Assembly (NCBI RefSeq): GCF_005145025.1
Contig: NZ_CP039695.1
Location: 3,581,501 to 3,645,500 of the forward strand
Source of the DNA: Novosphingobium sp. EMRT-2
GTDB taxonomy: Bacteria; Pseudomonadota; Alphaproteobacteria; Sphingomonadales; Sphingomonadaceae
Direction: 5' to 3'
Length of the DNA: 64,000 bases
Shown one piece after another: positions 44,674 to 53,693 of this stretch. The translations under genes and the position numbers were made by a program. The notes beneath the pieces were generated by a model. The model saw only the letters and a program-made list of their open reading frames with translations. It was not told the DNA's origin and did not search any database. The stretch's first letter is position 1. Each line of letters begins with the position of its first letter.

Positions 44674-47538
44674 TTACGCCGGCGGCGCTTCCACGCCTTC
44701 GGGCAGGACCAGCACCTGCACCGCCTTGTCCAGCGCCAGATAGCGGCGCGCCACGGTCAGCAGGTCCGCCGGGGTCAGCGCTTCCAGGCGGGCCTTGGCC
44801 TTGCGGAAGCGGTCGAAGCGCTCCGGCTCGCTCTGCGCGCGTTCGGCCAGTACCATCCAGCCGCTATTGGTCTTGAGCGCGTTGTCGATCCGCTCCAGCA
44901 TTGGCGCGCGGGCGCGGCGGAGCACGTCGGCGTCGACCGGCGCGGTGGTGAGCTGGCGGACCGTATCGGTCAGCGCGGCGCGGGTGGCGGCGATGTCGGC
45001 CACATCGACCGACGCCTGGATCGCGAAGGTGCCATATCCGCGCCAGACGTGCGAGAGGCTGGACTGCGCGCCCGGCGAATAGGACTTGCCCAGCTTTTCG
45101 CGCACGGTGTCGAGCACCTCGATACCAGTCACCTCGTCCAGCAGATCGATAGCCATAGCCTCGTCGGGATTGCGGTCGTCGCGCGTGGGCCACACATAAC
45201 GCACGATCGCCTGGTTCGCCTGCCCCTGGTGTCGGATCACGCGCAACCCGCGCGTGGTGGTGAAGGTGCGTTGGCGTTGGGCATCCCAGCCGCGGAATTC
45301 GCGTTCGCGCGGGGGCAGGGCGCCGAACGTGCGGGCGACCAGCGCGATCGCCTGCGCCTCGTCGAAATCGCCGACCAGCGCGATTTCCATCGCGCCGTTC
45401 GCCAGCCGGTCGGACACGGTGCGGCGCAGATCGGCGAAGCTGAGCTTCTGGTAGGCGGCGGGAGCTTGCAGGGTGAAGCGCGGATCGTCGTCCGAAAGCA
45501 GCCCGCCCAGCGTGTTGGCCAGCGCGGCCGACGGCGTGGCGCGGTAGCGCGCGAAGAAATTGGCGATGTTCTGCCGGTAGAGCACCTCGCCTTCGGGACG
45601 GTATCCGGGATCCGTGACTTGCGCGGCAAGGTACTGGAGTTGCGCTTCCAGATCGCGCCGCGTGGTGGTGACGCCCGAATAGAACGTGTCGCCCCCGGTG
45701 GCGATGCCGCCGCCGACCGAGCGCCCGGCCAGCAGCGTCTGGAGATCGTCCTGGCTGTGCTTGCCCAAGCCCCCGGCGGCGAACATCGCCATCATCTCGG
45801 TCGCCAGCGGATTGTCGCGGGTGTCGAGCATCTCGCCCCCGTCGATCGACAGGCGCACCTGGATGCGATCGGTTTCCAGCGTGGTGCGTTTCAGATTGAG
45901 GCGCACGCCGTTGGCGAAGCGGATCTCGCGGATGCCGAAGGCGGGCTCCGTGGTATCGGCGACGACCGCGCCCGGCGTGCCGAAATCGGTATAGGCAAAG
46001 GCGCCGGAAGGGCCGGTTTCGGGTAAGCCGGCGCGCGTGCGTGTCGCGGCGTTCCAGGCCTGCCGTACCGCCTTGTCACTGCCCGAGGGCGCGGTGCGGC
46101 CCTGGAAGCGGATCAGCGGATTGTCGAGCGGCACCGCCTCGCGCTTGAGCGCGGCCAGCACCGCCCGGGGCGTGATCTGCGGGGCGAAGGCGTTGAAGCG
46201 GGCGAGCGCACCGGCGGGATCGGTCGGCACCGTCTCATCGCGGATCAGGCCCAGCGCGGCCTGCACTAGCGTGCCGTTGCCGCGCGTACTTGCGCTGGCC
46301 GCCGCGTTCTCGATGCCAGTGCGGATATTGGCGACCTGTTCGTCGATTTCCGGCTGGGTGAAGCCCTTGTCGAGCGCCTGCCGCAGCGCCGTCGTCGCCA
46401 CGGCAAGGCCGCGCTGCCAGCCGCCGTCCACGGTATCTACCACCAGATTGGTGGTGCGCCCGATCCGGAATACGTCGCTGGTGCCGAAGCCCGCGCCCCG
46501 GAACGGCGGATCGACCTTGCGGCTCATCCGCTGGAAGCGCCGGTTGATCACGCCATAGCCGACCTCGCGCAGCAGATTGACGCGGCGGCTGGCGATCGTG
46601 TCCGGCTCGTCGAGCCACGGGCCGTGGCGCGAGGCAGTCACGCGTTCGGACAGCGCCGGATCGACCCAGAGTTCGGTTCGGCCCTTCTGCGCGCGATCGA
46701 CCTTGCCCTGGTCCGGCCGTGGCGGCGCCGGGTTGGGTTTCCAGCTGGCGAAGTGGGTTCGGATCGCGGCTTCTACCGCATCGGCGTCGAAATCGCCGAT
46801 CACGATCAGCGTGGCGTTGGCGGGAACGTAGTGCCGCGCCCAGAACGAGCGCAGCGCTTCGGCGGTGGCTGCATCGAGCGTGGCGACGGTGCCGATCGGC
46901 AGGCGCGCGGGGTAGGTGGCGTGGGGGTAGAGGAAAGCAAGCTGGTCTTCGAGATTGGCGCGCTGGTAACCTTGCCCGTCGCGCAGTTCCGACAGCACCA
47001 CGCCGCGTTCGCGCGCCACCGCTTCGGGCGCGAAGGTCAGCTCGCTCGCGGTCTCGCGCATCAGCATCAGCGCGGTGTCGAGCAGGGCGGGATCGGCGCG
47101 CGGCAGGTCGAGCATGTAGAGCGTCTGCTCGAACCCAGTCTGCGCGTTGGTGTCCGCGCCGAACGACAGGCCGTTGCGTTCGAGCAGGCGGATCATCTCG
47201 CCTTCGGGAACGTGGGTGCTGCCGTTGAAGGCCATGTGTTCGACGAAATGGGCGAAGCCGCGTTCCTGCGGTCCTTCGTCTAGCGATCCGGCGGCCACGT
47301 CCATGCGTACCAGCGCGGTGCCGGCCGGCGTGGCGTTGCGCCGGATCACATAGCGCATGCCGTTGGGCAGCTTGCCGAAGCGATAGGCGGCGTCGGGCGC
47401 GAGATCGCTTTGCTGGAAGGGCCAGTCGGGCTTGGTGGCGCCTTGCCGTGCAGAATGGGCCAGCGCCGGTGATGCTCCAAGCATCAAACAGCAGGCCAGC
47501 AGGAGCGGGAAAGGACGCGGCATCATCTCGGCGCTCAT
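44674..47538 (-). CDS. M16-family zinc metallopeptidase, two-domain periplasmic type
   Basis: The product of about 955 residues has a signal peptide (PFPLLLACCLMLGASPALA), and an active M16 half with inverted zinc motif HFVEH near residue 80 and the downstream Glu region (RERGVVLSEL). A second, inactive-looking M16 half follows from ~500 (FGIREIRFANGVRLNLKRTT). It is probably a periplasmic or membrane-associated peptidase like the pqqL/insulinase group; no substrate can be read. The frame is open upstream; the ATGs at 47538 or 47526 give a good signal peptide. Confidence 0.92.
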   Translation of the reverse strand: MSAEMMPRPFPLLLACCLMLGASPALAHSARQGATKPDWPFQQSDLAPDAAYRFGKLPNGMRYVIRRNATPAGTALVRMDVAAGSLDEGPQERGFAHFVEHMAFNGSTHVPEGEMIRLLERNGLSFGADTNAQTGFEQTLYMLDLPRADPALLDTALMLMRETASELTFAPEAVARERGVVLSELRDGQGYQRANLEDQLAFLYPHATYPARLPIGTVATLDAATAEALRSFWARHYVPANATLIVIGDFDADAVEAAIRTHFASWKPNPAPPRPDQGKVDRAQKGRTELWVDPALSERVTASRHGPWLDEPDTIASRRVNLLREVGYGVINRRFQRMSRKVDPPFRGAGFGTSDVFRIGRTTNLVVDTVDGGWQRGLAVATTALRQALDKGFTQPEIDEQVANIRTGIENAAASASTRGNGTLVQAALGLIRDETVPTDPAGALARFNAFAPQITPRAVLAALKREAVPLDNPLIRFQGRTAPSGSDKAVRQAWNAATRTRAGLPETGPSGAFAYTDFGTPGAVVADTTEPAFGIREIRFANGVRLNLKRTTLETDRIQVRLSIDGGEMLDTRDNPLATEMMAMFAAGGLGKHSQDDLQTLLAGRSVGGGIATGGDTFYSGVTTTRRDLEAQLQYLAAQVTDPGYRPEGEVLYRQNIANFFARYRATPSAALANTLGGLLSDDDPRFTLQAPAAYQKLSFADLRRTVSDRLANGAMEIALVGDFDEAQAIALVARTFGALPPREREFRGWDAQRQRTFTTTRGLRVIRHQGQANQAIVRYVWPTRDDRNPDEAMAIDLLDEVTGIEVLDTVREKLGKSYSPGAQSSLSHVWRGYGTFAIQASVDVADIAATRAALTDTVRQLTTAPVDADVLRRARAPMLERIDNALKTNSGWMVLAERAQSEPERFDRFRKAKARLEALTPADLLTVARRYLALDKAVQVLVLPEGVEAPPA

Positions 47539-47600
47539 CCTGCCGCGAGTCGGCTTAACGGGCAATGAGGGATGCGAGCCGGAATGGCGGGGCAGGTATC

Positions 47601-47631
47601 CCCCTCCCGCGCGCAACCGCGCGAGAAGGGG
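47601..47631. repeat. REP-like hairpin between purC and the M16 gene
   Basis: CCCCTCCCGCGCG and CGCGCGAGAAGGGG pair imperfectly around CAAC. No T-run follows, so it is more likely a repeat element than a terminator. It shares its CCCCTCCCGC core with the sites at 2771 and 49531. Confidence 0.55.
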
Positions 47632-47641
47632 CAAAGCACCC

Positions 47642-48430
47642 TTACTTCTTGTTGCGCAGCTTGCTGCGGTGCGCGCCGAGGTCGAAAACCTCGCTCGGGC
47701 CGTTGTCGCTTTCCAGCAGGCCCAGCCGGCGGGCAACTTCCTGATAGGCTTCCTCTTCGCCGCCCAGATCGCGGCGGAAGCGGTCCTTGTCGAGCTTTTC
47801 GCCAGTGGTCATGTCCCACAGACGGCAGCCGTCGGGGCTGATTTCGTCCGCCAGGATCACGCGGCTGTAGTCGCCGTCCCAGATGCGGCCGAATTCGAGC
47901 TTGAAATCGACCAGGCGGATGTTGATCGCCGCGAACATGCCGACCAGGAAATCGTTCACGCGGATCGCCATCGAGGAAATGTCTTGCATTTCCTCGTTCG
48001 AGGCCCAGCCGAAGCAGGCGATGTGTTCCTCGGCGATCAGCGGATCACCCAGCGCATCGTCCTTGTAGTAGTATTCCAGCAGGGTGTGGGGCAGCGGCTC
48101 GCCTTCGGGCAGGCCCAGGCGCTTGCTGATCGAACCGGCGGCCACGTTGCGCACCACGACCTCGATCGGGATGATTTCCACCTGCCGCACAAGCTGTTCG
48201 CGCATGTTGAGGCGGCGAATGAAGTGCGTGGGAATGCCGATGTGCGAAAGGCGCGTGAACACGTATTCGCTGATGCGGTTGTTGATCACGCCCTTGCCGT
48301 TGATCGTGCCGCGCTTCTGCGCGTTGAACGCGGTTGCATCGTCCTTGAAATACTGGATCAGCGTGCCGGGTTCCGGGCCTTCGTAGAGAATCTTGGCCTT
48401 GCCTTCGTAGATCTGGCGGCGACGGGACAT
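47642..48430 (-). CDS. purC: phosphoribosylaminoimidazole-succinocarboxamide synthase
   Basis: The 262-residue enzyme joins aspartate to CAIR in purine synthesis. Motifs are typical: [34 protein letters not shown], the aspartate-binding [13 protein letters not shown], and [10 protein letters not shown]. The gene is preceded by a leader with a terminator-like hairpin at 48485-48541, described separately. purS and purQ, its usual partners, lie 7.4 kb downstream. Confidence 0.98.
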   Translation of the reverse strand: MSRRRQIYEGKAKILYEGPEPGTLIQYFKDDATAFNAQKRGTINGKGVINNRISEYVFTRLSHIGIPTHFIRRLNMREQLVRQVEIIPIEVVVRNVAAGSISKRLGLPEGEPLPHTLLEYYYKDDALGDPLIAEEHIACFGWASNEEMQDISSMAIRVNDFLVGMFAAINIRLVDFKLEFGRIWDGDYSRVILADEISPDGCRLWDMTTGEKLDKDRFRRDLGGEEEAYQEVARRLGLLESDNGPSEVFDLGAHRSKLRNKK

Positions 48431-48479
48431 GGGCGGGTCTTCCTCAAGCGTGCGAAGCCTTCTGGTCTTCGCGGGAAAT

Positions 48480-48575
48480 CAAAAACCCCGGCGAGGCGAG
48501 GTGAGTCGCGAAAAGCGACCCTATCGCGGAAGCCGGGGCGTCGCAGCGCCCATAATGGAAAATCGCAAGTTGCGC
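48480..48575 (-). promoter_or_regulatory. purC leader with intrinsic terminator: candidate attenuator
   Basis: On the minus strand a possible promoter (TTGCGC, 16 bases, TTATGG) at about 48572-48545 is followed by CCCCGGC at 48538, an inner hairpin GTCGC-TTTTC-GCGAC, the closing GCCGGGG, then TTTTTGATTT at 48484-48476. The structure sits about 50 bases before the purC ATG with no other minus-strand gene upstream, so it would end transcripts within the purC leader unless opened. I know of no described element of this form. Confidence 0.45.
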
Positions 48576-48740
48576 AATTGCGTGCCGGATCGCCCGTGCC
48601 TTGCGCGGGGTGCGTTCTGGTTGTTCAAGATTCTGGAACGGTTTCTGCCAGTTTATCCGGATGACTCGATTGCGGGAATCGCGGCATAAGGGCTGCGTGT
48701 TCAAGCGGGGCCGCTCCCGCCACCAGCAAGGATGAAAACG

Positions 48741-49340
48741 ATGAGCAAGGTCCTGGTTCTCTATTATTCCAGCTATGGCCACCTCGAAACGCTGGCCAAC
48801 GCCATTGCCGAAGGCGCCCGTGCGACCGGCGCGGACGTGGACGTGAAGCGCGTTCCCGAAACCGTGCCGCTGGAAATCGCGCAGGGCGCGCATTTCAAGC
48901 TCGATCAGACCGCGCCCGTGGCGACGGTGGCCGAACTCGAAAACTACGACGCGATTATCGTCGGCACGGGCACTCGCTTCGGCCGCATCAGCTCGCAGCT
49001 GGCGGCGTTCCTCGACCAGGCCGGCGGCCTGTGGGCGCGCGGCGCGCTGAATGGCAAGGTCGGCGCGGCGTTCACGTCCACCGGCAGCCAGCACGGCGGT
49101 CAGGAAACGACGCTGTTCTCGATCATCACCAACCTGCTGCACTTCGGTCTGACGATCGTCGGCCTCGACTACGGCTTCCAGGGCCAGCTTGGCCACGATG
49201 AAGTCACCGGCGGCGCGCCTTATGGCGCGACCACGATTGCCGGCGGCGACGGAAGCCGTCAGCCGAGTGGAACCGAACTGGATGGAGCGCGTTATCTCGG
49301 CAAGCGCGTAGCCGAAACCGCCAACAAGCTGTTCGGCTAA
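48741..49340 (+). CDS. wrbA: NAD(P)H:quinone oxidoreductase WrbA
   Basis: The 199-residue flavodoxin-like product has the WrbA motifs [20 protein letters not shown], the inserted [12 protein letters not shown] region and [14 protein letters not shown]. WrbA reduces quinones by two electrons with FMN and protects against oxidative stress. The ATG at 48741 has AGGATG upstream; an in-frame ATG at 48732 is less well placed. It is divergent from purC and followed by a strong terminator. Confidence 0.96.
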   Translation: MSKVLVLYYSSYGHLETLANAIAEGARATGADVDVKRVPETVPLEIAQGAHFKLDQTAPVATVAELENYDAIIVGTGTRFGRISSQLAAFLDQAGGLWARGALNGKVGAAFTSTGSQHGGQETTLFSIITNLLHFGLTIVGLDYGFQGQLGHDEVTGGAPYGATTIAGGDGSRQPSGTELDGARYLGKRVAETANKLFG

Positions 49341-49422
49341 AGCCCGATCCCCCAGGATCGGTCCGCGCCCGCGCTAGCCCCCCCTCTTAAGCGCGGGCAT
49401 ACGACGGGCCGATCTGACCCTG

Positions 49423-49459
49423 AAAAGGCCGTGGACTTCGTGTCCGCGGCCTTTTTGTT
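49423..49459 (+). terminator. intrinsic terminator after wrbA
   Basis: AAAGGCCGTGGAC pairs with GTCCGCGGCCTTT (one G-U) around a short TTCGT loop and is followed by a T-run. A-tracts on the other side make it potentially bidirectional. Confidence 0.85.
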
Positions 49460-49530
49460 TGCGGACGGTGGGGCATGGAAAGGCCCACCCCGCTGCGACT
49501 AACGCCGCCCATGGCGGCGCAAGTCTCGCT

Positions 49531-49552
49531 CCCCTCCCGCTTGCGGGAGGGG
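49531..49552. repeat. short palindromic repeat CCCCTCCCGC-TT-GCGGGAGGGG
   Basis: This is a perfect inverted repeat with 10-base arms, followed by GGGGGTGGGAAA. It lies between convergent wrbA and the S9 peptidase gene. Related cores are at 2771 and 47601. Confidence 0.7.
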
Positions 49553-49589
49553 CTGGGGGTGGGAAAACTCCCGTCCCGACGCCAATGCC

Positions 49590-51527
49590 CTACTTCTCGC
49601 CCAGCAGGTTGGCCTTCCAGAAGCCGATCTCCGTCCAGAACTGGTAGTCGGCGTTCTCCTTCTTGGCGAAGCCGTGGCCTTCGTTGAGCCCCACGATGTG
49701 CCAGGCCGGGCGGCCCTTGGCGCGCACGGCGGCCACCATCTGGTCAGCCTCGCTCTTGGGAACGCGCGGATCGTTGGCGCCGGTCACCACCATCAGGGGA
49801 ATGGTCAGGCGGTCCACGCTGGTCAGCGGGGAGATCGCGGTCAGTTGTGCGCGCTGCTTCGGATCGCGCTCGTCGCCATATTCGGCGCGGCGCAGATCGC
49901 GGCGATAGCCCTGCGTGTTTTCGAGGAAGGTGACGAAGTTGCTGATCGCGACGATGCAGTCCGCCGCCTTCAGCCGGTCGCCATAGCGGATCGCGGAGGC
50001 ATAGCACATGTAGCCGCCATAGGAGCCGCCGGTGACCGCCATCCGCGCCGGATCGATCGCCGGATCGGACTGAAGCCGGTCGAGCAGCGGGCCGATGTCC
50101 TTCACCGAATCCTCGCGCCGGAACGGGCCGTTGTCCAACCCGACGAAGCGCTTGCCGAAGCCCGACGATCCGCGCACATTGGGATAGAACACCGCGATGC
50201 CCAGTTCGTTGATGAGGTAGTTGACCCGCCCCTTGAAGCCGGGCGTGGTCTGTCCTTCCGGCCCGCCGTGGATGTTCACGATCAGCGGCCTCTTGCCCGG
50301 GAACTTCGCGGGATCGGGGCGGTAGAGGAAGCCGGTGACGGTCTCGCCATCGAAGCTCTTTACCTGCACCAGTTCGGGATCGACGTTGGCGGCAGGATCG
50401 AGGCCGCCGGTCTCGCTGGTGGTCCAGCGCGTGGCCGCCAGCGTCTTCGGATCGACGGCGAAGGCGTCCGCCGGCACCTTGGCGGAGGACAGCGTCAGCC
50501 CCACCGTGCCCCATGGCGCGACCTTGAGCGTGGAGATCACGCCCGCCGGCAGCGCGGTGACATCGCGGACGGTGCCGGTTTTCGGGTCCAGCAGGCGCAA
50601 CTTCGAGATTCCGGTTTCGTTGACGGCATAGGCGATGAAGCTGCCATCGTCCGCGATCGAGAATTCCTCGACATCTCCTTTTGCGTCGGGCGCGCGTGGC
50701 GAGAACTTGCCGGTCCGGGGATCGAGCGTGCCCAGCCGCTGGTAGTCCGATCCCTCGTCGCTCGTCACCCACAGCGTGCCATCCGCTGCGAAATCGGCAG
50801 CGGCGTAGGAGATCGGCTTGGCATGGTCGCCGATCGGGGTGAGCTTGCCGCTGGCAATATCCAGCCACCACAGGTTGCTCTTCTGGATCGAGATGTATTC
50901 GCGCACCACCGCGCCCTTGCCGTCGGGCGAGAAGCCGGCGACCGACCAGCCGCCGCCCTTGACCTGCGCGACCAAGCGATTGGTCGCGGGATTGCGCGGG
51001 TTCACCACGTAGAGATCGGAATCGACGCCGTTGCGGCGCGTGGAACTGTACGCGATCCATTGCCCGTCATGGCTGAAGGCCTGGAATTCGTTGCGGCTCT
51101 TGCCATCGGTCAGCAGCGTCAGGCGGCCGTTCTTCAGCGTGTAGAGCTGGAAGAATTCGTCTCCGCCCTTGTCCTTGCGCACCACCAGCGTGCCGTCGTT
51201 CGGCGCGTACCAGCCGGCCAGCGGCTCCGCTTCGAAGCTGATCTGCTGGCGCGCCATGCCGGGGCCGGCCACGGTGTGCAACTGCGGCACGCTGGCGAAG
51301 CGGGTAGAGATCAGCATGCCGCGCGTGGTCGGGTTCCAGTCAAGGAAAGCGGCGGTGCGGTATTCCATGTAGGGTCGCGTGGCATCGACCACCGCCATCG
51401 GCACCGGCGGCGCGCCATCCACGGCAATGGTGGCAGGCTTTGGAGCGTCCTGCGCCAGCAGCGAGGCGGGAGCGATGGCAGCGGCCATGGCGATTGGGGC
51501 GGTCAGGGCGAGAAGACGAGCGCGCAT
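49590..51527 (-). CDS. S9-family (prolyl-oligopeptidase-type) serine peptidase
   Basis: The 645-residue product has a signal peptide (APIAMAAAIAPASLLAQ), a beta-propeller-like N-terminal region (to ~400, with SHDGQWIAYSS and FSPDGKGAVV repeats) and an alpha/beta-hydrolase domain. The catalytic triad is visible: Ser in TGGSYGGYMC, Asp in GANDPRVPKSE and His in NEGHGFAKKEN. It is probably periplasmic and cleaves oligopeptides. The frame is open 1 kb upstream, but the ATG at 51527 is the only start with a signal peptide. Confidence 0.94.
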   Translation of the reverse strand: MRARLLALTAPIAMAAAIAPASLLAQDAPKPATIAVDGAPPVPMAVVDATRPYMEYRTAAFLDWNPTTRGMLISTRFASVPQLHTVAGPGMARQQISFEAEPLAGWYAPNDGTLVVRKDKGGDEFFQLYTLKNGRLTLLTDGKSRNEFQAFSHDGQWIAYSSTRRNGVDSDLYVVNPRNPATNRLVAQVKGGGWSVAGFSPDGKGAVVREYISIQKSNLWWLDIASGKLTPIGDHAKPISYAAADFAADGTLWVTSDEGSDYQRLGTLDPRTGKFSPRAPDAKGDVEEFSIADDGSFIAYAVNETGISKLRLLDPKTGTVRDVTALPAGVISTLKVAPWGTVGLTLSSAKVPADAFAVDPKTLAATRWTTSETGGLDPAANVDPELVQVKSFDGETVTGFLYRPDPAKFPGKRPLIVNIHGGPEGQTTPGFKGRVNYLINELGIAVFYPNVRGSSGFGKRFVGLDNGPFRREDSVKDIGPLLDRLQSDPAIDPARMAVTGGSYGGYMCYASAIRYGDRLKAADCIVAISNFVTFLENTQGYRRDLRRAEYGDERDPKQRAQLTAISPLTSVDRLTIPLMVVTGANDPRVPKSEADQMVAAVRAKGRPAWHIVGLNEGHGFAKKENADYQFWTEIGFWKANLLGEK

Positions 51528-51716
51528 CGGGTTCTCCGGTCCGGAACAGGGCGTTGCGTAGGACGCCGGTTGTGGCCGCGCACGGCGCGGTCCGCAACGT
51601 CCTTTTGACCGGCGCGCGGCGGCCGATTGTTGCACCCGTGCAGCAAACCTTTCCTGGCGCGGCTCTGGTCCCCGAACGGCGGATTGGCTAGGCAGGGCCG
51701 CAAAGGAGACCCGCCG

Positions 51717-52127
51717 ATGAGCCGTGCCGCAACGCTTGCCCTTCTCGAAACCTATTATGGCGCGTTCAACGCCGGGGACTGGGAGGGGATGCTGGCGTGC
51801 CTGTCCGATGACGTGGCGCACGACATCAACCAGGGCGAACGGCAGGTGGGCAAGGACAAGTTCCGCGCCTTCATCGCACACATGGAACGCTGCTATCGCG
51901 AGCGACTGGAAGACATCGTGCTGATGGCGAACGAGGACGGTACGCGCGCGGCGGCGGAATTCGTGGTGCATGGCGAATACCTGACAACGGACGAGGGACT
52001 GCCCGAAGCCGACGGGCAGACCTATGTCCTGCCGGCGGGCGCTTTCCTCACCATCGCAGATGGCCGGATCACGCGGCTGACTATGTATTACAATCTGGCC
52101 GACTGGACGGCGCAAGTGGTCGGTTGA
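51717..52127 (+). CDS. SnoaL/NTF2-like protein (nuclear transport factor 2 fold)
   Basis: The 136-residue product shows the cone-shaped NTF2 fold features (LLETYYGAFNAGDWEGMLAC, LSDDVAHDINQGERQVGKDK, YNLADWTAQ). Such proteins are isomerases, cyclases or ligand binders; the activity here is unknown. AAAGGAG precedes the ATG. Its stop overlaps the start of the GNAT gene (TGATG), so it is the first gene of a three-gene coupled operon. Confidence 0.85.
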   Translation: MSRAATLALLETYYGAFNAGDWEGMLACLSDDVAHDINQGERQVGKDKFRAFIAHMERCYRERLEDIVLMANEDGTRAAAEFVVHGEYLTTDEGLPEADGQTYVLPAGAFLTIADGRITRLTMYYNLADWTAQVVG

Positions 52128-52738
52128 TGGCTGCCGCCGACCGCGCACGGAGCGGAATCGCCGTCCGCCCGCTGACCGGGGAGGAGATCGCCGTCGTGCT
52201 GGGCGATCTCGCCGAGCTGCGCATCCGCGTCTTCGCGGCCTGGCCCTATCTCTATGACGGCGACGCGGCTTATGAGGCGGAATACCTGCGCGAATATGCC
52301 GCCGCGCCCGATGCGGTGCTGGTCGCTGCGTTCGACGGGGATCGCGTGGTCGGCGCGGCCACGGCGGCGCCGATGCTGCACCAGAAGGAGGAGTTCCGTG
52401 CCCCGTTCGAGGCGCGCGGACTGGATGTGGCGCGGCTGTTCTACTTCGGCGAAAGCGTGCTGCTGCCCGCATACCGGGGCCACGGCATTGGCCACGCCTT
52501 CTTCGACCATCGCGAGGCGCAGGCGCGGCACTGCGGCGCGGACGCGGCCTGCTTCGCGGCGGTGATCCGCCCCGGCGACCATCCGGCACGGCCGACGGGC
52601 TATACTCCGCTCGATGCGTTCTGGACGAAGCGCGGCTATGCGCCGATCGAAGGGCTGGTAACCGGCCTCGGCTGGAAGGAACATGGCGAGGACGGGGAAA
52701 GCGTGAAACCCATGCAGTACTGGTTGCGGCAATGGTGA
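52127..52738 (+). CDS. GNAT-family N-acetyltransferase
   Basis: The 203-residue product has GNAT motif B/A features (VLVAAFDGDRVVGAATAAPM, VLLPAYRGHGIGHAFFDHRE with the acetyl-CoA pyrophosphate loop Arg/Gly-x-Gly-x-Gly). The substrate is unknown. It overlaps both neighbours (TGATG at the start; ATGGTGA at the end). GNAT and nitrilase domains are known to be fused or adjacent in other bacteria, which suggests they act in one pathway. Confidence 0.86.
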   Translation: MAAADRARSGIAVRPLTGEEIAVVLGDLAELRIRVFAAWPYLYDGDAAYEAEYLREYAAAPDAVLVAAFDGDRVVGAATAAPMLHQKEEFRAPFEARGLDVARLFYFGESVLLPAYRGHGIGHAFFDHREAQARHCGADAACFAAVIRPGDHPARPTGYTPLDAFWTKRGYAPIEGLVTGLGWKEHGEDGESVKPMQYWLRQW

Positions 52739-53631
52739 ACTGGCGCGTCGCGGCGGCGCAGTATCCGATCGACCGGCTTGTCGACTGGGACGCCTATGCC
52801 GCCAAAGTCGCGCAATGGGTGGCGCAGGCAGCGGAGGGAGGCGCGGCGCTGGCGGTGTTTCCCGAATATGGCGCGATGGAACTCGCGTCGCTCGATCCGG
52901 CGACGATGGGCGATCTGGCGGGATCGATCGAGACGGTTTCGGCGCTGTTGCCGCGCGTCGATGCGTTCCATGCCGACCTGGCCGCGCGGCACGGGATGCA
53001 CATCCTGGCCGCCAGCGCACCGCGCAAGGATGCCGACGGGCGCTTCCGCAACGCAGCGCGGCTGTTCGCGCCGAACGGGCGGATAGGCGTGCAGGACAAG
53101 CTGGTGATGACCCGCTTCGAGCACGAACAATGGGGCATCGCGGCGGGCACGGGCCTCAAACTGTTCGAGACGGCGCTTGGCAGACTTGCGGTAAACATCT
53201 GCTATGACAGCGAATTTCCGCTGTTGGCTCGGGCGTTGGTGGAAGCGGGGGCGGAGGTTATCCTCGTCCCCTCGTGCACGGATTCGCTGCACGGATACTG
53301 GCGCGTGCGGATCGGTGCCCAGGCGCGGGCGCTGGAAGGGCAGTGCTACACCGTGCAATCGCCCACGGTGGGCGAGGCGGCGTGGTCCCCGGCGGTCGAC
53401 GTCAATCGCGGCGCGGCGGCGGTCTATGGCCCGCCCGACCGGGGCATGCCGGCCGATGGCGTGCTGGCGATCGGCACGGAGAACGCGCCCGGCTGGGTTT
53501 TCGCCGAGATCGATACCGCGCGCGTGGCAGACTTGCGCGCGGACGGCGGCGTGCTCAACGCGCGCCACTGGGCCGAACAGCCCGGCGCGCAGGCGGTGCT
53601 GCCGGCGGTCGAGATCGTATCGCTGCTGTAG
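52735..53631 (+). CDS. carbon-nitrogen hydrolase (nitrilase superfamily)
   Basis: The product of about 298 residues carries the Glu-Lys-Cys triad of the nitrilase superfamily: Glu in AVFPEYGAME, Lys in GVQDKLVMTRFE, and Cys in VNICYDSEFP. It hydrolyses an amide or similar C-N bond. Length and context fit the amidase branch that is often coupled to a GNAT enzyme. It overlaps the GNAT stop codon and so is co-translated. The start may be at the ATG at 52732 or at the adjacent in-frame GTG. Confidence 0.92.
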   Translation: MNWRVAAAQYPIDRLVDWDAYAAKVAQWVAQAAEGGAALAVFPEYGAMELASLDPATMGDLAGSIETVSALLPRVDAFHADLAARHGMHILAASAPRKDADGRFRNAARLFAPNGRIGVQDKLVMTRFEHEQWGIAAGTGLKLFETALGRLAVNICYDSEFPLLARALVEAGAEVILVPSCTDSLHGYWRVRIGAQARALEGQCYTVQSPTVGEAAWSPAVDVNRGAAAVYGPPDRGMPADGVLAIGTENAPGWVFAEIDTARVADLRADGGVLNARHWAEQPGAQAVLPAVEIVSLL

Positions 53632-53635
53632 GCGC

Positions 53636-53653
53636 TTGTCACATGGCTGTCGT
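53636..53653 (+). promoter_or_regulatory. Pho-box-like site upstream of the glycerophosphodiesterase gene
   Basis: TTGTCAC-ATGG-CTGTCGT matches the PhoB pattern of two CTGTCAT-like repeats separated by four bases. It lies 41 bases before the ATG of a phosphate-scavenging enzyme, which fits PhoB control. Confidence 0.55.
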
Positions 53654-53693
53654 GTGGCGATCCTAGCGCGGTCTCTGGAATGAGGAGACGGCC

